From positions 1 through 11,001 of the forward strand of contig CAYNCU010000146.1 of the NCBI GenBank assembly GCA_964395765.1: 11,001 nucleotides of DNA, in the 5' to 3' direction. Numbering within the stretch: position 1 is the first letter of the stretch; each line of letters starts with the position of its first letter. This document shows, piece by piece, positions 8,017 to 11,001 of this stretch. A model generated the notes under the pieces. That model worked only from the letters and a program-made list of their open reading frames with translations. It had not been told where the DNA came from and ran no database searches. The translations under genes and the position numbers were made by a program. This DNA comes from DATDPY01 sp964395765 (GTDB lineage Bacteria > Bacteroidota > Bacteroidia > Cytophagales > Cyclobacteriaceae).

Positions 8017-8587
8017 ATGTATCAACAATCAATTTCAGACGATTNNNNNNNNNNTCATTGAATTCCCGCTCAACCCGGACCTTTATACTGACGACGTTAA
8101 ACAGATCCTGGATAAGATTGTAGAAAGATATGGCAAGGACGAATGGAAAGCCTGCATCCTTACCAATGAAATACACGGCCACCTGGGAATATTTTCCATC
8201 CTGGGTGTAAAAATGGGAATCAGGGCGCTTGAATTAACCGGGGCGGAAAGAGGACACCTGGTGGTAAAATCCTTAGCAGGATTAAGGCCGCCCTTCAGTT
8301 GTCTCAATGATGGATTACAGGTCAGTACAGGCGCCACCCTCGGCCAGGGAATGATCACCGTGATTGAGTCCGCAACTCCGAAGTTTGCGGCAGTTTTCAC
8401 GGCACATTCGAATATAATTTCGTTGAAAATAAGGGAGGATTATCTTGAGCAGGTTAACAAAGTCATCGGTTTTGGCCTGAAAAATTTTGAATTAATCAGC
8501 ATGGATTACTGGAATTATGTCAGAAAACATGCAATAAGATACTGGCTGGACTGGGATCGAAAGGAGATCTTTGAAATTACCAAATGA
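8017..8587 (+). CDS. FmdE-family protein (formylmethanofuran dehydrogenase subunit E-like), interrupted by N run
   Basis: The gene starts MYQQSISDD at 8017, is broken by ten N's, and continues from 8057 for 176 residues to the stop at 8587. The right-hand part carries the FmdE signature: EIHGHLGIFSILGVKMGIRALEL, then PFSCLNDGLQVSTGATLGQG. FmdE-domain proteins occur with molybdenum or tungsten formylmethanofuran dehydrogenase and also alone in bacteria without that pathway, where their role is unclear. Two positions that are often Cys in the family are different here: HGHxCPG reads HGHLGIF, and TGCTxGKG reads TGATLGQG. The Cys of PFSCLND is kept, and no C-terminal zinc-ribbon Cys pairs are present. 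Metal binding of the classic kind may therefore be changed. The two halves join in one frame only if the true gap is a multiple of three. A start at the internal ATG 8213 would cut off the HGH motif and is rejected. The gene is divergent from the MbnP-like gene. Confidence 0.72.
8045..8054. other. Run of ten N's (assembly gap or masked bases)
   Basis: Ten undetermined bases interrupt the N-terminal part of the FmdE-like gene. Taken literally as ten bases, the ATG at 8017 and the downstream frame are out of register by one. The true length should be divisible by three if the gene is intact. Confidence 0.95.
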
Positions 8588-8648
8588 ATAACCACATCGG
8601 CCGGAAAGAAGAATTTCAATTAAAAACAAAAATCATTTTTATCCCGCG

Positions 8649-9503
8649 TTAATAATTCAGTTCACCGAATCTTCCGTTCTTAAAATCATTGATCGCCTGT
8701 TCGACTTCTTCCTTTGTATTCATGACAAAATTATCTTTGGCCGCAACCGGTTCATCAATGGGTTCGGCCGACAGGATCAGTAAAAATGAATCCTTTTCCG
8801 CATGGATTATTACTTCCTCGTTTTCTTTTTCAAAAATGAGGAGGTGATGCGACCCGATGGAATCACCATTAACACATATCGAGCCCTTTGCCACATACAC
8901 CAATGTCCAGTACCCGGGTTTAAACATTAACTGGATTCTTTGTCCGTCTTTTATTTCGCCGGCAATTGAAATGACCGGAGTGTAGTTTTTCATGGGGCCC
9001 GTAAACGCATCATAAGCTCCGCTGGCAAGACGTAAATTCATTTCTTTCAAACTGGAAATTTTCGGCAAGTCCTTTTGCAGGGCGGACTGGTAAAAAGGCG
9101 CATCCCATTTGTGCCTGCCCGGAACGTTTATCCAGATCTGAAGGAGTTCGTATACCCCTCCGGTTTTCAACATCTTTTTGCTGGGGCCTTCGCTGTGGAG
9201 GATTCCCCGCCCGGCAAACATCCACTGAACTCCTCCGGCTTTAATAACTTTATCATTTCCGGCATTATCCAAATGGTATCCTTCCCCTTGCAATTGAAAA
9301 GTTACAGGGGCAAACCCCCGGTGCGGGTGCGGGTGAATACGGATGGATGAACCCGGCCTGATTTCCTGCGGGCCCAGGTGGTGGATCAAAATCAAAGGGT
9401 TGGCAAACCTGAATTCCCGGTGGGGAAGCGGTTGCAGAACTGTTTCATCAGAAGTAATCTTTTTTTCTTTCGCCTCCAGAATATAACTGATTTTTTTCTT
9501 CAT
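8649..9503 (-). CDS. Pirin family protein (bicupin)
   Basis: A 284-residue pirin-like bicupin. The N-terminal cupin holds the metal site: HPHRGF (H59, H61) and GGVQWMFAGRGILHSE (H103, E105), the same four ligands as the iron site of human pirin. The C-terminal cupin (about 175-250) lacks such ligands, as is usual, and the protein closes with the typical FVMNTKEEVEQAINDFKNGRFG tail. Bacterial pirins include quercetin 2,3-dioxygenases and redox-sensing or enzyme-modulating proteins; which applies here cannot be told. It is cytoplasmic, with no signal peptide. The start at 9503 (MKKKISYILEAKEKK) agrees with the family length. The gene lies 115 bases downstream of a Crp/Fnr-type regulator on the same strand, so they may share a transcript or regulation. 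It converges with the FmdE-like gene. Confidence 0.9.
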   Translation of the reverse strand: MKKKISYILEAKEKKITSDETVLQPLPHREFRFANPLILIHHLGPQEIRPGSSIRIHPHPHRGFAPVTFQLQGEGYHLDNAGNDKVIKAGGVQWMFAGRGILHSEGPSKKMLKTGGVYELLQIWINVPGRHKWDAPFYQSALQKDLPKISSLKEMNLRLASGAYDAFTGPMKNYTPVISIAGEIKDGQRIQLMFKPGYWTLVYVAKGSICVNGDSIGSHHLLIFEKENEEVIIHAEKDSFLLILSAEPIDEPVAAKDNFVMNTKEEVEQAINDFKNGRFGELNY

Positions 9504-9618
9504 ATCACTTCTTTGCTTATCGTATGTCTGTTTACCTCCGTAAGTATTATGAATATCATAGAATCCTGTTTAGTGATATTTATAACCCGGGATAAGTTAG
9601 ATGTTTCATTTTTTAAAT

Positions 9619-10209
9619 TTACAATCGACTTTTCCTTTGTGGCGTGCTTAATAATTTGCTTAAAAATTCAGGGGTGACGCCGATATAGGAAGCTATATAC
9701 TTTTGGGGTATACATCCGATAAGTTTGGGATAACGATCGCAGAAATTGTTATACCGCTCAAGAGCGGACAGACTTAAGCCATCAGCGAGTCTTTCCTGGA
9801 AGTCGGAAATAATCCGCTGACCCGTAATCCTGAAATACCTTTCAAGTAATGGAAGTTTGCTGAAAGCTTCCTCAAAATCGGATTTTAAAAAGATCAATAC
9901 TTCACCGGCATCAACCATATCGATATAAAGACTTCCCGGCTTGCCGGTATAAAGGCTCGAGATATCGGCGGCCCAGTTCCCTTCCGGGCAAAACCGAAGG
10001 ATATGTTCGTAGCCGTTTTTATCTATGGAATAGATACGTAAAAGCCCGCAAAGAACAAAAAAAATTCCTGTTGCGATATCCCCTTCCTCCATCAGGAATT
10101 GTCGTTTCCTTAACTTTTTGCGATGAAGATAGGTGAGAAAAAGGTCTTGTTCATTACGGGATAATCCGGCGATCTTTTCAAGATCATTGAATAAGATTTG
10201 ATTATCCAT
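9619..10209 (-). CDS. Crp/Fnr family transcriptional regulator
   Basis: A 196-residue regulator. A cyclic-nucleotide-binding-like beta-barrel covers about residues 20-115 (GDIATGIFFVLCGLLRIYSID, FCPEGNWAADISSLYTGKP). It is followed by the dimer helix (about 116-150) and a short C-terminal helix-turn-helix (IPQKYIASYIGVTPEFLSKL, 167-186). No Cys cluster for an FNR-type iron-sulfur centre is seen. The residues that hold cAMP phosphate in E. coli Crp are not recognisable, as is common for this Bacteroidota subgroup, so the signal is unknown. The last ten residues (LSTPQRKSRL) are not a pattern I recognise. It lies just upstream of the pirin gene and is the obvious candidate to control it. It is 136 bases downstream of the histidine kinase gene on the same strand. 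Confidence 0.88.
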   Translation of the reverse strand: MDNQILFNDLEKIAGLSRNEQDLFLTYLHRKKLRKRQFLMEEGDIATGIFFVLCGLLRIYSIDKNGYEHILRFCPEGNWAADISSLYTGKPGSLYIDMVDAGEVLIFLKSDFEEAFSKLPLLERYFRITGQRIISDFQERLADGLSLSALERYNNFCDRYPKLIGCIPQKYIASYIGVTPEFLSKLLSTPQRKSRL

Positions 10210-10345
10210 AGTAAAAGATTATGATTAAATCCCATAAAGTCAAGCCTTTATCAGCCTTTTAACCTCATTAAGCCACCCATTCATTATTTTGTCATCCCTC
10301 ATCGAACGGGTCATCAATTGCCTATCGGAGTTTTTAAATCCTCTT

Positions 10346-11001
10346 TTACGATTCCTTCTTATCGGTCTTAGCCCGATTAATTTCATCCGGGATCGTAAAA
10401 TAAAATACCGCCCCCTGGTCCGGTTTCGATTCAGCCCGGATTTTTCCGCCATGTCTTTCAATGATTTTTCTGACCAGTGCAAGACCAATCCCTGAACCTT
10501 CGAATTCGTGTATCGGATGAAGCCGTTGAAATACATTGAAGAGCTTAGAATAATATTTCATATCGAAACCGGCGCCATTATCTTTTATGTAATATAAAAT
10601 TTCTTCCTTTTGATTCATCGTTCCGATTTCAATTTCCCGGATCTCTCGTTTGCCCGAATATATAATAGCATTCGAGATAAGGTTAGTCCAGACCTGTTTC
10701 AGTAATGCAGGATCGGCATAACAATCAGGCAGGTCAAGAATTTTAATATTCATATTATCTCTGGTCTCCACTTCCCGGAATTCCCTGACCAATGTTTTAA
10801 CCATATTATTAACATTTACCTTCATTAAATTCATCTCCGCTTTGGACCCTTCTGAAAAGGCCAGCATGTCATCAATAAGACGGTTCATGCGCTCTGCATT
10901 TTTAATGATGATGTCCAGTGCCTTCCTGCCTTCGGGGTTAAGGTATTCCCAGGAATCTTCCTTAAGGATCCTGGAAAACCCTGTTATGGATCGCAAGGGA
11001 A
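10346..11001 (-). CDS. Sensor histidine kinase, C-terminal part (5' end off window)
   Basis: The last 218 residues or so of a sensor histidine kinase that runs off the right edge. The visible part opens with PLRSITGFSRIL, the second half of an H-box (usually SHDLRAPLRS), so the phosphorylated His lies about six residues outside the window. The rest of the dimerisation helices follow (AERMNRLIDDMLAFS). The ATPase domain has an N-box (QVWTNLISNA), a G1 box (DNGAGF), an F-box (LFNVF) and a G2 box (GSGIGLAL), all intact. The wording of the F and G2 regions (FQRLHPIHEFEGSGIGLALVRKIIERHGGKI) is typical of phytochrome-like or PAS-containing soluble kinases such as Cph1 relatives. The sensor part is not in the window. 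No response regulator gene follows; the next gene downstream is the Crp/Fnr regulator. A TTG at 10996-10994 is only an internal Leu codon. Confidence 0.9.
   Translation of the reverse strand, partial: PLRSITGFSRILKEDSWEYLNPEGRKALDIIIKNAERMNRLIDDMLAFSEGSKAEMNLMKVNVNNMVKTLVREFREVETRDNMNIKILDLPDCYADPALLKQVWTNLISNAIIYSGKREIREIEIGTMNQKEEILYYIKDNGAGFDMKYYSKLFNVFQRLHPIHEFEGSGIGLALVRKIIERHGGKIRAESKPDQGAVFYFTIPDEINRAKTDKKES

Noticed and set aside
8621..8641. TAAAAA ... TTTTTA inverted repeat between the convergent FmdE-like and pirin genes, considered as a bidirectional terminator
   Set aside because: The stem would be six A-T pairs only, with no G-C base, so it is too weak to call a terminator.
9535..9539. 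GGAGG on the minus strand ahead of the pirin start
   Set aside because: It lies about 31 bases upstream of the ATG at 9503, too far to serve as its ribosome binding site, and no start codon sits at the right distance.
9548..9560. TATGA-ATA-TCATA inverted repeat upstream of the pirin gene, considered as a Crp/Fnr operator
   Set aside because: The arms are five bases with a three-base spacer and do not resemble the known TGTGA-N6-TCACA or TTGAT-N4-ATCAA sites; chance is likely in AT-rich DNA.
10240..10314. A 24-codon frame on the minus strand (MTRSMRDDKIMNGWLNEVKRLIKA without its last few residues being recognisable) between the kinase and the Crp/Fnr gene
   Set aside because: It is very short, has no ribosome binding site or family resemblance, and belongs to a longer frame that only shadows the kinase gene.

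Overview
The window looks like a piece of a draft or metagenome-derived genome from a Bacteroidota bacterium. Four things suggest this. There is a stand-alone 790-residue double-FtsX permease of the type common in that phylum. The small Crp/Fnr regulator ends in an IPQKYIASYIGVTPEFLSKL-type helix-turn-helix. Surface lipoproteins include an MbnP-like protein and its di-heme partner. Two TAnnTTTG boxes, the Bacteroidota -7 consensus, lie at plausible distances upstream of genes. A run of ten N's at 8045-8054 shows the contig was scaffolded or masked. All family assignments come from reading the sequence; no search was run.

Left part (1-3218): a truncated secreted outer-membrane-like protein runs off the left edge on the minus strand and has no recognisable start codon. 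Next on the minus strand is a CPBP-family membrane protease homologue whose EExxxR motif reads EELTYN. Divergent from it, on the plus strand, is a GH30 glycosidase related to glucosylceramidase. Its first 30 or so residues look like the nucleotide-binding start of a Gfo/Idh/MocA oxidoreductase, fused in frame to the glycosidase.

Middle (3229-7830, all minus strand): in transcription order there is an MbnP-like lipoprotein, an overlapping MbnH/MauG-like di-heme cytochrome c peroxidase, and then, after a gap with its own candidate promoter, the double-FtsX ABC permease without an ATPase gene. MbnP and MbnH are known as a pair in methanobactin (copper) clusters, where the di-heme enzyme modifies a tryptophan of MbnP. 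Here the pair stands outside any visible methanobactin cluster.

Right part (7831-11001): divergent from mbnP, on the plus strand, is an FmdE-family protein with a strong Shine-Dalgarno sequence. Its N-terminus is interrupted by the N run. Convergent with it on the minus strand are a pirin, a Crp/Fnr-type regulator directly upstream of it, and the 3' two-thirds or so of a sensor histidine kinase that runs off the right edge. The regulator is a natural candidate to control the pirin. No RNA genes, CRISPR arrays, insertion sequences or clear strong terminators were seen. No gene-free stretch exceeds 300 bases.
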